DNA of 64,000 nt from UBA2241 sp963777895 (GTDB lineage: Bacteria; Actinomycetota; Thermoleophilia; UBA2241). A model generated the notes under the pieces. That model saw only the letters and a list, made by a program, of their open reading frames with translations. It did not search any database and was not told the DNA's origin. Shown piece after piece: positions 53,552 to 63,070 of this stretch. Numbering within the stretch: the stretch's first letter is position 1; each line of letters opens with the position of its first letter. A program made the position numbers and the translations under genes. The stretch spans positions 744,001 through 808,000 of the forward strand of contig CAVZSF010000005.1 of NCBI GenBank assembly GCA_963777895.1. The letters are read 5' to 3'.

Positions 53552-55007
53552 ATGACAGACACTCACGCTCCTGAACAGCTCACGACCGTGTACCGCGCCG
53601 CTTGGATGCTGCCGGTCGCTTCGCCGCCCATCGAAGGCGGTGCGCTCGCCGTCGAAGGCGATCGCATCGCCGCCGTCGGGCCGGCCGCACAGGTCCTCGG
53701 GCAGTACCCCGGCGCCGAGGTCGTGGACCTCGGCGCCTCGATCGTCCTGCCCGGCTTCGTGAACTGCCACAGCCACCTCGAGTACACCGCCTTCCGCGGG
53801 ATCCTCGACGACGCCGAGTTCGGCGACTGGATCCTGCAGCTGGTCGAGATCAAAGCCTCGCTCTCGGCCGACGAGTACCTCGAGAGCGCCCGCCTGGGGG
53901 CCGCCGAGACGGTCTCGTCGGGCATCACGACCGTCGCCGACGTGAGCTACTCCGGCGTGCCCATGAAGGCCGCCGCCGAAGCCGGCCTGCGCGGCCGCCT
54001 GTACCTCGAGGTCTCGGGAGTCGACGACGCGCGCCTCGACGACACGATGGCCGACGTCGACGAGCGCGTCGCCGCCGCACGAGCGAGCGCGACGCCGCAG
54101 CTCGACGTCGGCCTCATGCCGCACGCCCCCTACACCGTGTCGGCCCGCCTCTACCAGGCCGTCTCGGCCTATGCGCGCGCGTCACGGCATGAAGGTGGCG
54201 AGCCACGTCGCCGAGAGCCGCGAGGAGCTCACCTTCGTGCGCTCCGGCTCGGGCAAGTTCGCGCACGACTTCCGCGAGAAGGTCGGCTGGGAGCGCATGC
54301 TCGTGCAGCCGTACGGGGTCAGCCCGATCAAGTACCTGCAGCAGTGGGGCGTCTTCGACGAGGACTTCCTCGCCGTGCACTGCACCCAGGCGACACTCGA
54401 CGACATCCGCATCCTGGCCGGGCGCAACGTGGCGGTGGCGCACTGCCCGAAGAGCAACGCCAAGCTCGCCTGCGGCCTCGCTCCGCTCGCCGATCTGCTG
54501 CATCAGGGCGTGCGGGTCGGGCTGGGCACCGACAGCCCCGCGGCCAGCAACATCATGGACATGTTCGACGAGATGCGCACGATGCTGCTGCTCCACCGCG
54601 CCGCCGAGCGCGACGTCGGCGTGCTCGACGCCGCCCGCTGCGTCCGCCTCGCTACTCTGGGAGGCGCCGAGGCGCTCGGCATGGACGACTCGGTCGGCAG
54701 CCTCGAGCCCGGCAAGTGCGCCGACTTCATCGCCGTCGACGCGTCGCGCTCGCACTTCGAGCCCATCGAGAACCCGTACTCGGCGCTGGTCTACGGCGCC
54801 AACCAGGACGACGTCTTCCTCACCGTGGTGGGGGGCCGTGTCCTGTACCGGGACCACGAGTTCACGACGATCGACAGGGAACAGGTGCGCACGGCCGCGC
54901 ACGCCTTGCGCCGCACGCTGCAGGCGCGCGTGCGCGAGGGCGCCGTCGAGGTGGGGGCGCCGCGCTCGGGCTGGTGGCAGACCGCGAGGGACGACAGGGA
55001 GGACTGA
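53552..55007 (+). CDS. Amidohydrolase of the ATZ/TRZ (adenosine or guanine deaminase-like) group, one frameshift
   Basis: Metal motifs are NCHSHLEY (HxH), HVAES (third His), HC in AVHCTQ, and GTDSPAASN with the catalytic Asp. The layout matches deaminases of S-adenosylhomocysteine, 5'-methylthioadenosine, guanine or aminofutalosine; the NCHSHLEYTAFRG segment resembles the aminofutalosine branch, but no other futalosine-pathway gene is nearby. The frame changes near 54178 inside a GCGCGCGCG tract (YQAVSAYAR then RHGMKVASHVAES). ATG 53552 lies downstream of a good promoter. Confidence 0.85.
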
Positions 55008-55637
55008 GTGCTCCTCGACCGCAAACGAGTGAAGTTCTGGCAGCGCTGGGTCTTCCTGATCATGGCGATCCTCATGGGGGGCTGGCTGGTCAGCATCCCG
55101 ATCGGCCGCGCCGCCGGCTGCGGCGGCGGCACCACGAGCGCCGCCCAGGACCTCGACGGTGAGATCGCCGCGCTGCAGACGAAGGCGGCCGCCGACCCCA
55201 AGAACGCGGAGCTGTGGGGACAGCTCGGTCAAGACCTCCTCAGCCGCAGCAACCTCCAGGAGCAGGGCTCCTCAGCTCAGACCGCCGATCTGCAGGCCGG
55301 TGCGAGCGCGTACGCGAAGTACGTGAAGCTGCTCGCCAAGAAGAAGGGCGCCGAGGCCAAGCGGCAGCGTATCGCCGCGCTCGAACTGCTGGCGACGACC
55401 TATCTGCAGCAGCAGGACTACCAGCAGGCGCTGAACATCTACGGGCAGCTCACCGACCTGAAGCCGAAGAACGAACGCTACTTCTTCGACATGGGATCGA
55501 TCGCGGTGAACGCGGGCGATACGAACACCGCCCTGCTGGCGTTCAAGCGCTTCCTCGAGCTGGCGCCGGATTCGCCTGAGGCGGGGACGGTGAAGCAGTG
55601 GGTCCAGGACAACACTCCGAAGGGGAGTCCGCAATGA
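55008..55637 (+). CDS. Membrane-anchored TPR protein
   Basis: The 209-residue product has one helix (about 13-33), a GCGGG stretch, and two or three tetratricopeptide repeats (ATTYLQQQDYQQALNIYGQL and VNAGDTNTALLAFKRFLELAP). TPR proteins scaffold complexes; no partner is evident. It starts at GTG 55008 immediately after the amidohydrolase stop, and its stop overlaps the STAS gene (ATGA). Confidence 0.8.
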   Translation: MLLDRKRVKFWQRWVFLIMAILMGGWLVSIPIGRAAGCGGGTTSAAQDLDGEIAALQTKAAADPKNAELWGQLGQDLLSRSNLQEQGSSAQTADLQAGASAYAKYVKLLAKKKGAEAKRQRIAALELLATTYLQQQDYQQALNIYGQLTDLKPKNERYFFDMGSIAVNAGDTNTALLAFKRFLELAPDSPEAGTVKQWVQDNTPKGSPQ

Positions 55638-55990
55638 CCACAGAGTTCGCCGTCGAAAGCAGCACGGTCGATGACGCCGTCGCGCTGATCACGCTGCGCG
55701 GCGAGGTCGACATCTACACCGCGCCCCGCTTCAAGGAGCGCCTGCTGGCCGCGCTCGACGACGGCGCGCGCGGTCTGGTCATCGACCTTTCTGGTGTGAC
55801 GTTCATCGACTCGACGGCGCTCGGTGTCATGATCGGCGGCGTGCGCCGCCTGCACGACAGCGGCGGCGCCATGGCGCTGGTCGTGAGCAGCCGTCCCGTG
55901 GAGCGGGTGCTGTCGATCACCGGTCTCGACCGCGTCTTCACCATCCACGCCTCGCTCGACGAGGCCGTCGCCTCCATCGGCCGGTCCTGA
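55634..55990 (+). CDS. STAS-domain anti-sigma factor antagonist (SpoIIAA/RsbV-like)
   Basis: The 118-residue product is a single STAS domain with the phosphorylatable serine in VTFIDSTALGVMI. Such proteins release sigma factors by binding anti-sigma kinases. No anti-sigma kinase or sigma factor is near, so the partner is elsewhere. ATG 55634 overlaps the upstream stop by 4 bp (ATGA). Confidence 0.93.
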   Translation: MTTEFAVESSTVDDAVALITLRGEVDIYTAPRFKERLLAALDDGARGLVIDLSGVTFIDSTALGVMIGGVRRLHDSGGAMALVVSSRPVERVLSITGLDRVFTIHASLDEAVASIGRS

Positions 55991-56068
55991 CCGGCGCAAC
56001 GTCATCTCGACCCCGGGTTTGCGCGGTGGTATTAACAGCCGTCGCCATGCCCTGATTTCGAGGCAACC

Positions 56069-58313
56069 GTGAGACTCATCGTCACAGAGAAAGACTCAGC
56101 AGCGCGCAAGATCGCCGAGATCCTCGGCGGCCGTGTCGCCGTGCGCGAGCACGGCCGCGGCAAGCAGAAGGTCAAGTCCTATGGCTTCACCTGGAAGGGC
56201 GAGGATGCGGTCGCCATCGGCCTGCGCGGCCACGTCATGGAGACCGTCTTCCCCGAGACGTACCGCCGCTGGAGCCTCAAGTACCTCGACCGCATGATCC
56301 GCGAACCGTCGCTCGAATGGGTCATCGACGGCGGCTCCGCGGGGACGGTCGCTGCGCTGCGTACCGCCGCGAAGGGGGCCGACGAGGTCTACATCGCGAC
56401 CGACTACGACCGCGAGGGCGAGCTCATCGGCCACGAGGCCTTGAGCATCCTGCGCGGCGAGGCGCTGAAGCGGCACCCGGTGAGCGCGACGGGGAAGGCC
56501 AAGGGGCGCAAGGGCAAGCCGGCCGCCGAAGAACCGGCGGAGCCGGAGCTCGACGGCGGCGGCGCCAGGGTGAAGGCCATGCTGCCGGCCAAGGTCGTCG
56601 ACCGCCACCATCGCGCCCGGTACTCGGCGCTCACGAAGGACGAGGTCAACGCCGCCTTCGACAAGCCGGTCACGGTCGACTTCAACCTCGCGGAGGCGGC
56701 CCACGCCCGTCAGGACATCGACCTTATCTGGGGCGCCGTCCTCACGCGCTTCATGTCGCTGGCCTCGTATCGCTACGGCTCCGAGTACCTCTCGGTGGGA
56801 CGCGTGCAGACCCCGACGCTGCGCCTGATCGTCGACCGCGAGCTCGAGCGCCGCGCCTTCGTTCCGGTGCCGTACTGGGAGGTCAAGGCGATCCTCGAGC
56901 ACGATGGGCAGAAGCTCCCGGTGGCGCACGCGAAGGGCCGCTTCATGAGCGCCGGCGAGGCCGAGGCGGCCGTCGCCGGCGCCCAGTCCGAGCGCGCCCA
57001 GGTCACGGCGTACAAGGCCGAGCCGCGCAAGGTCGCGCCGCCGCCTCCGTTCAACACGACGGCGCTCATGAGCGCGGCCTCGGCGGTCGGCGTGGCACCG
57101 TCGCGGGCGATGCGCGCCGCCGAGTCGCTCTACCTCGACGGGCTCATCAGCTACCCGCGCACCGACAACACCGGTGTACCCGCCGTCACTGGAGCTGCAT
57201 GCCAGTCTCGAGCAGCTCGCCCACTACGCCCCCGTGGCGTCGACCGCGGCGCGCCTCGCCAAGGCCGGCAAGCTCACGCCCACGAAGGGCAAGCGCCGCA
57301 CCACCGACCACCCGCCGATCTACCCCGTGGGAGCGCCCTCCCGGGAGCTCACGGGGGATCAGGCGAAGGTGTACGACCTGGTCGCGCGGCGCTTCCTGGC
57401 GACTCTCCTGCCGGCCGCCGTAGTCGAGGGCCAGCGTCTCGACGTCCGCATCGGCAGCGAGCCGTTCCTGGCGCGCGGCAGCCGTGTCGCCGAGCCCGGG
57501 TTCCTCGAGGTCTACGAGAAGTACGCCGCGCAGCGGGACAGGCCGCTGCCGCCGCTGCAGCCGGGCGACGAGCTCGCCGTGCTCGAGGTGGGCAGCGATG
57601 CCAAAGAGACGCAGCCGCCCGGCCGCTACAGCCAGGGCGCTCTCATCGAGAAGATGGAGGACCTCGGCCTCGGCACCAAGGCGACGCGCGCCGACATCAT
57701 CCAGCACCTCTACGACCGCAACTACGTCCGCGACAACCCTGTCGAACCAACTGAGCTGGGTGTCGCTCTGGTGGCGGCGTTCGACGCCGCCATGAAAGAA
57801 GCGCCCCTCGACATCTCCTCCAGCACCATGACCGCCGAGCTCGAGGGCGAGATGGACCGCATCGTCGAAGGCGAGCTCACCCGTGGCCAGGTGGTGGGGG
57901 AGAGCCAGCGCATGCTCGAGCAGGCCTGGAAGCTTCTCGACGGGCATCTCGACGCGATCCGCGAGCGCATCCGCAGCGGCGCCCGGGAGGACCTGACGCT
58001 GGGCGAGTGCAAGAACTGCGGCGGTCAGCTCCGCGTGCTGCGCGGCAAGACCGGCAAGCGCTTCGCGGCGTGCGTCGGCAAGCCTGGGGAAGAAGCGCCC
58101 GCGGAGGGCCAGCGGCGAGGCTGCGGCCAGACCTTCCCGCTGCCGCAGCGTGGTACTATCGTTCCGACCGGCAAGACCTGCGGTGAGTGCGGGTGGCCGG
58201 AGATCAAGGTGACTGGCGCGAGTGGCCGCGGTCGACCGTGGGTGCTCTGTATCGATATCGATTGTCCGAGCAAAGAGAAGTACCGCTCCCGCACCCGCCG
58301 ACGCTCCTCGTGA
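56069..58313 (+). CDS. topA: DNA topoisomerase I, archaeal-type (type IA), one frameshift
   Basis: A TOPRIM domain (ATDYDREGELIG) and the catalytic Tyr motif SYPRTDNT are present. The N-terminus MRLIVTEKDSAARKIAEIL and the order match archaeal type IA topoisomerases rather than the about 900-residue enzymes of typical actinobacteria. Two C-terminal zinc-finger-like Cys pairs (CKNCGG, CGECGW) follow. An extra G in ACCGGTGTACCC near 57175 shifts the frame; without it the reading is NTVYPPSLEL. GTG 56069 has GAGG upstream. Confidence 0.9.
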
Positions 58314-58353
58314 TCTCCGCATCCGTCCCGCCGTATCGCGGACGGAGCGACCC

Positions 58354-59008
58354 ATGACGGCCCGGCGCGGGCTCCTGATCAGCATCGAAGGCATCGACGG
58401 CTGCGGCAAGTCGACGCAGGCCGCGCGGCTCTGCGAGCAACTTGTGGCGCGCGGCCTGTCCGTCGGGCCGGCTCGGCGCGCCCGGCATCGCCCTCCGGGA
58501 ACCGGGCGGCACGCCCGCCGGCGAGCAGATCCGCAAGGTGCTGCTGCACGACACCGACCAGCTTTCGCCATGGACTGAGGCACTGCTGTACGCGGCGGCC
58601 CGCGCGGAACTCGTGGCGCGCGTCGTGCGCCCGGCGCTGGACGCGGGGCGCGTCATCGTCCTGGACCGCTACCTCGACTCGTCGCTCGCGTACCAGGGGC
58701 ACGCCCGAGGCTTGGGGATGGACGCGGTGCTCGCCGTGAACGCCGCCGCCGTCGGCGACGCCTTGCCCGACCTCACGGTCGTCCTCGACGTCGCCCCCGC
58801 GGCGGCCGCGGGGCGCGCGACCGGCGCTCCCGACCGCATCGAGCGGGAGGGACTGGACTTCCAGCGGGCGGTGGCCGCCGGCTTCGCCGCCGTCGCCGCC
58901 CGCTTCCCCTCACGCGTCGTGGCGGTCGACGGCGACCGTCCGGTGGACGATGTGGCGGCCGCCGTCGCCGCGGCGGTGGCGCCGCTCCTGGAGGCGCGCG
59001 ATGTTTGA
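58354..59008 (+). CDS. tmk: Thymidylate kinase, one frameshift
   Basis: The enzyme phosphorylates dTMP. The P-loop is IEGIDGCGKST, followed by REPGGTPAG, DRYLDSSLAYQG and a LID region. The frame changes near 58470: ARGLSVG in the first frame, then ALREPGGTPAG in another. ATG 58354 is preceded by GACGGAGC. Its stop overlaps holB by 8 bp. The order topA-tmk-holB is conserved in many actinobacteria. Confidence 0.94.
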
Positions 59009-60170
59009 GACGATCCCGGGGCAGGCGCGCGCCAAGCAGCTCTTCAGCCGGGCCCTCGCGAACGGCACTCTGAGTCACGCCTACCTGCTCGCCGGTCCCG
59101 AGGGCCTCGGTAAGGCGGACTTCGCTCGCGAGGTCGGCGTGGCGCTCGTGGCGTCCTGCGGCGGGTGCGGCGCGTGCGGCGACTGCGACCGTGCGCGCCG
59201 CGGCGCTCACCCCGACTTGCGCGTGGTCGAGCGCGAAGGCGAGCGCATCCGCCTCGACCAGATCAAGCCGCTCGTTGCCGAGCTCTCCCTCAAGCCCTTC
59301 GCCGCCGAGCGGCGCGTCTGGATCCTCACCGACGTCGAGCAGCTCATGCCCGAGGCGGCGAACAAGCTGCTCAAGAGCATCGAGGAACCTCCGGCGCACG
59401 TCTACTTCCTGCTCGTCACCGACCGCATCGAGCGCGTGCTGCCGACGGTGAGGTCGCGCTGCCAGCTCGTCGAGTTCCGGCCGCTGGCGGACGTCGAGAT
59501 CGAGGACTACCTTCGCGTGCGGCACGGTCTCCAGGGCGAGGAGGCGCGCGCCCTCGCCCGCCTGTCGCGCGGCGCGATCGAGCGCGCCGCGCGGGATGCG
59601 GCGGACGCGGCCGGCCCGCGCCTCCGCGAGCAGTACCTGATGCATGCCGCCCGGGCGCTTGGACAGCCGGCAGACCGGGGTGCGGGCGGGCACGCCGGCA
59701 CGGGCACCGAGGGCGACGACGGTGACCCGGTGGAGCGGTTCCTGGGCGTGCTGGACCGCCGCCTCGCGGCCGTCCGTGACGAGGTCAAGGCCGACCTGGA
59801 GCGCCGCGGCGCCGAGATCGAGGCCCAGGTCCCCGACACGCGCGAGCGCACGTGGCATCTCAAGCGCGCCGAGACCTTCGGAAAGCGCGAGGAGGACCGG
59901 CGCTCGCGTCAGGCGGCGGTCGACGCCTTCGAGCTGGTCGCGGCCTGGGTGCACGACCTGTGGGCGGTCGCCTGCGGCGCGCCCGAGGTGGCGCTCAACT
60001 GCGACCACCTCGCGGAGCTGCGCGAGGCGGCCGTGGCGCGGCCCGAACGCTACGAGGCGCTGCTGGCCGTCGCCGGTGAGACGCGGCGCCGGTTGTTTCT
60101 GAACGTCGACAGGAGGCTCGCGTTGCAGGCGATGTTCGCGCGCTTCGAGGAGGTGGCGAGGAGTGCCTAA
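59001..60170 (+). CDS. holB: DNA polymerase III delta-prime subunit
   Basis: The 389-residue clamp-loader subunit has AYLLAGPEGLGKADFAREV (degenerate Walker A), a zinc motif CGGCGACGDC, NKLLKSIEEPPAHVYFLLVT and the RSRCQLVEF sensor. The middle (SARALGQPADRGAGGHA...) is a flexible insertion. It overlaps tmk (ATGTTTGA) and the RicT-like gene, so this is a tightly coupled replication operon. Confidence 0.93.
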   Translation: MFETIPGQARAKQLFSRALANGTLSHAYLLAGPEGLGKADFAREVGVALVASCGGCGACGDCDRARRGAHPDLRVVEREGERIRLDQIKPLVAELSLKPFAAERRVWILTDVEQLMPEAANKLLKSIEEPPAHVYFLLVTDRIERVLPTVRSRCQLVEFRPLADVEIEDYLRVRHGLQGEEARALARLSRGAIERAARDAADAAGPRLREQYLMHAARALGQPADRGAGGHAGTGTEGDDGDPVERFLGVLDRRLAAVRDEVKADLERRGAEIEAQVPDTRERTWHLKRAETFGKREEDRRSRQAAVDAFELVAAWVHDLWAVACGAPEVALNCDHLAELREAAVARPERYEALLAVAGETRRRLFLNVDRRLALQAMFARFEEVARSA

Positions 60171-60973
60171 GGTCGCGAGTATCGTCTTCAGGGGCGGCGG
60201 CAAGGTGTATCAGTTCGACGCCGCGGAGCTGCAGCTCGCGGCGGGCGACCGCGTCGTCGTCGACACGGCGCGCGGCGCGGATTTCGGCTACGTCGTGAGG
60301 CCGCCGCAGGAGCTCGCCGAGGGCGAGGCGCCGTCCGGCCTGAAGAAGGTGCTGCGCCTCGCCACGCCGGCCGACCTCGAGAAGGTCGAAGCCAGCCGCG
60401 CCGCGGAGGAGGACGCCAAGCGCGCCTGCCGCGAGCTGTCCGCTGCCGCGGGCCTTCAGATGAAGGTGGTGGCGGCCGAGCAGATCCTTCGAGGGCGGCC
60501 GCCTCGTGATCACCTTCTATGCCGAGGAACGCGTCGACTTCCGGGAGCTCCTCGGCAAGCTCAACCAACGGCTAGGCCGGCGCGTCGAGCTGAAGCAGAT
60601 CAGCGCCCGCGACGAAGCCAGGGTGGTGGGCGGCTACGGTCCCTGCGGCAGGAGCCTCTGCTGTGCCACCTTCGTCGGCGACCAGCAGCCGGTCTCGATC
60701 AGGATGGCAAAGGACCAGAACCTGCCGCTCAACCCGACCAAGATCTCGGGCTGCTGCGGACGCCTCATGTGCTGCCTCAAGTACGAGCATCAGGTGTATC
60801 TCTCGTTCCGCAAGCGCGCCCCGAAACGCGGTGCGATTGTCAGCACCCCGGCGGGGGAAGGAAAGGTCGTGGAGCAGCTTGCCCCCGTCGACAGCGTCAC
60901 CGTCGATCTGGGGGAGGGACGCACGGCGACCTACAAGCTCGCGGAACTCGGTCTCGCGGGCGACGAGGAGTGA
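60163..60973 (+). CDS. PSP1/RicT-like protein, one frameshift
   Basis: The PSP1 domain protein has cysteine clusters CGRSLCCATF and SGCCGRLMCCLKYE, which in Bacillus RicT bind an Fe-S cluster. The frame changes near 60500, after LQMKVVAAEQI; the next frame gives LVITFYAEERVDFREL. In B. subtilis holB is likewise followed by ricT (yaaT), where it takes part in RNA-processing (Y-complex) control. GTG 60163 overlaps holB by 8 bp. Confidence 0.88.
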
Positions 60974-60974
60974 C

Positions 60975-61211
60975 ATGAGTGACAGCACACATCTGGTCCT
61001 CAACGTGCCTGCCATAAGCTGCAACCACTGCAAGATGGCCATCGAGGGCGCGGTCGACCGCCTGGAGGGTGTCGACAGCGTGCAGGTGGATGTGCCCTCG
61101 AAGAGCGTGGACGTGATCTACGACGACGGGAGGCTCGCGCGCGAGGACATCGAGGCGGCGATCGAGGCCGAGGGCTACGAGGTGGCGGGAGCGCACGTTT
61201 TCGCCGGCTGA
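60975..61211 (+). CDS. HMA-domain copper chaperone-like protein
   Basis: The 78-residue product is a single heavy-metal-associated domain with the metal-binding motif SCNHCKMAIE. It probably carries Cu+ or a related soft metal to a P-type ATPase; none is in this window. ATG 60975 lies right after the RicT-like stop, suggesting readthrough or a shared transcript. Confidence 0.92.
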   Translation: MSDSTHLVLNVPAISCNHCKMAIEGAVDRLEGVDSVQVDVPSKSVDVIYDDGRLAREDIEAAIEAEGYEVAGAHVFAG

Positions 61212-61229
61212 CGCGGCCCTGAGCGTGAG

Positions 61230-61258
61230 TTGGCAGCCCTTTGGGGGGCTGCTATAGT
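61230..61258 (+). promoter_or_regulatory. Sigma-70-type promoter of tRNA-Lys
   Basis: TTGGCA (61230-61235) and TATAGT (61253-61258) are 17 bp apart and end 14 bp before the tRNA 5' end, an ideal position for transcription start. Confidence 0.85.
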
Positions 61259-61272
61259 CTCTCGTCGCACGT

Positions 61273-61345
61273 GGGCCGTTAGCTTAGTTGGTAGAGCAGG
61301 GGACTCTTAATCCCAAGGTCGAAGGTTCGAATCCTTCACGGCCCA
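61273..61345 (+). tRNA. tRNA-Lys(CTT)
   Basis: A 73-nt cloverleaf: acceptor GGGCCGT/ACGGCCC, D arm TAGCTTAGTTGGTAGAGC, anticodon loop CTCTTAA (anticodon CTT) and T loop TTCGAAT. CCA is encoded at 61346-61348. A clean promoter lies upstream. Confidence 0.98.
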
Positions 61346-61465
61346 CCAGCACCCACCTCCGGCCGCGAAAATGCATTGTCCGTCGCGGCCTCCCTCTGGT
61401 ATCGTCTGAACCTGTTCGGGGCGCAGTGTCGTGCTCGTCCTCGTTCGGATGCTCGTTCATTTGAT

Positions 61466-62260
61466 ATGAGACGTGTACGGACAACAGTGCGGCTCCTCCT
61501 GCGAGACGTGGGCTCTGCCTTGGCGCCGAGAGGCGGCCTGGACCTCCTCGCCCAAGTGTCGCTCATGTACCTCACCCACGTGCTCTACGACTTCACGCGC
61601 ACGATGGCGCGCGGCCGTGAGGCGCTCGCCCACGCCAACGCCGAGGGCATCATCCGTCTCGAAAGGACCCTCGGCCTGTACTGGGAGCCGTGGATCCAGG
61701 GCCGCATGAGCGACCTCGGACCGGTCATGCCGGCGCTCACCACGTTCTACTACCACGCGCACCTGCCGTTCACGGTGGGCTGCCTCATCTATATCTTCAC
61801 GCAGCACCGTGACCGCTGGGCGATGTTCCGCAACTGGTTCCTCGCCCTGAACCTCATCGGGCTCATCCTGTACGCGCTGCTGCCGACGGCGCCGCCGCGC
61901 ATGGTCACCTCGTCGGGCGTGATCGACATGGGCTTCATGTACGGGTTCGGGCCCTTCGGCAGCGCCGTCTCGGAGATGGCCAATCCCTATGCCGCGATGC
62001 CCAGCCTGCACTTCGGCTACGCGCTGTTCGTCGCGGTGTCTGTCGCCCTGCTCACGCGCAAGCACTGGGTGCGCCGGTTGTGGGCGCTGTATCCGACGGT
62101 CGTCCTCATCTCGATCGTCTCGACAGGCAACCACTTCCTGCTCGACGCGCTTGCGGGTGCTCTGGCGGTGCTCGCCGCCTGGTACGTCGCCAAGAGCTTC
62201 GGGTACGCCGATGTCCCCCAAACGCTCACCGTCCCCGTGCGTGACGACGGCGGTGAGTAA
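61466..62260 (+). CDS. PAP2-superfamily membrane phosphatase/phosphotransferase
   Basis: The 264-residue product has about six helices. PAP2-type motifs are MPSLHFGY (C2, His acid) and STGNHFLLDALAG (C3, nucleophile His), with APPRM before them. The sequence near the start lacks the usual KxxxxxxRP, as in the inositol phosphotransferase (PAP2_3) branch. ATG 61466 places the first helix at the N-terminus. It stands before a CDP-alcohol phosphotransferase, suggesting phospholipid metabolism. Confidence 0.85.
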   Translation: MRRVRTTVRLLLRDVGSALAPRGGLDLLAQVSLMYLTHVLYDFTRTMARGREALAHANAEGIIRLERTLGLYWEPWIQGRMSDLGPVMPALTTFYYHAHLPFTVGCLIYIFTQHRDRWAMFRNWFLALNLIGLILYALLPTAPPRMVTSSGVIDMGFMYGFGPFGSAVSEMANPYAAMPSLHFGYALFVAVSVALLTRKHWVRRLWALYPTVVLISIVSTGNHFLLDALAGALAVLAAWYVAKSFGYADVPQTLTVPVRDDGGE

Positions 62261-62292
62261 GGCGCTTCCCCCTTGCCGCGCCGGGCGCTGAC

Positions 62293-62919
62293 GTGGCCAA
62301 CCTGAAGACCACGTACACGGACGGCGCCCGGAGAGGCTTCTACCATCTCGGTGTCGTGCTGGCCGGATGGGGGATCACCCCGGACGCGCTCACCTTCCTC
62401 GGCTTGGCGCTGAATGTAGCCTCGGTTCCGCTGATCGTCACGGGGCATTTCCTCTGGGCGGCGATCGTCTTCGGCCTCGCCGCCGCCTGCGATGCGCTCG
62501 ATGGCTCGGTGGCACGCGCCGGCAGGGGGCCGACGAAGTCGGGCGCCTACCTCGATTCCACCCTGGACCGCGTGTCCGAGATCATCACCTTCGGCGCTCT
62601 CGCCATGTACATGGCGCGCGAAGACCGCATGGGCGAGCTGATCGCCGTGCTCGTCATCCTCGGCTCCGGACTCATGGTCTCGTACGCGCGGGCCCGCGCC
62701 GAGGCGCTGGGCACCGACTGCAAGGTCGGGTTCATGTCGCGTCCGGAGCGGCTCGTCGGGCTCGCCATCGGCTTCGTCTTCGAGCCGTGGGGCGTCCTCA
62801 CGTTCATGCTGTACCTGATGGCGGTCCTGACGCCGATCACGGTCGTCCATCGCCTCGTGCACGTGATCCGCAAGCTCCGCGCCGCCGAGCGCGCACAGGC
62901 GGACGAAGCCGGCGTGTGA
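62293..62919 (+). CDS. CDP-alcohol phosphatidyltransferase
   Basis: The 208-residue membrane enzyme has the family signature DALDGSVAR and SGAYLDSTLDR (DG-x2-AR-x8-G-x3-D-x3-D), with six or so helices. With ino1 next, it probably makes phosphatidylinositol phosphate or a related phospholipid; phosphatidylglycerol phosphate synthase is the alternative. GTG 62293 gives MANLKTTYTDGARRG. Confidence 0.88.
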   Translation: MANLKTTYTDGARRGFYHLGVVLAGWGITPDALTFLGLALNVASVPLIVTGHFLWAAIVFGLAAACDALDGSVARAGRGPTKSGAYLDSTLDRVSEIITFGALAMYMAREDRMGELIAVLVILGSGLMVSYARARAEALGTDCKVGFMSRPERLVGLAIGFVFEPWGVLTFMLYLMAVLTPITVVHRLVHVIRKLRAAERAQADEAGV

Positions 62920-62978
62920 CGCCGCCTTCCGGCGGGCCGGCGCACGCCGGCGGGCCAGGCCGGCGCACACCCCCGTGA

Positions 62979-62984
62979 TATACT
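62979..62984 (+). promoter_or_regulatory. Possible -10 box of ino1
   Basis: TATACT follows a CCCCGTGA stretch 87 bp before the ino1 start. No good -35 is found at 17 bp. A GCCGGCG inverted-repeat patch (62930-62965) precedes it and may end the upstream gene. Confidence 0.45.
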
Positions 62985-63070
62985 CCGCGGCGTTCAGCCG
63001 AGCCTCGTACGCCCTTTCCGGGGGCCCTCTCACCGTCAGCGGCCCGGCGTTCCAACGGAGGTAGACCGTC

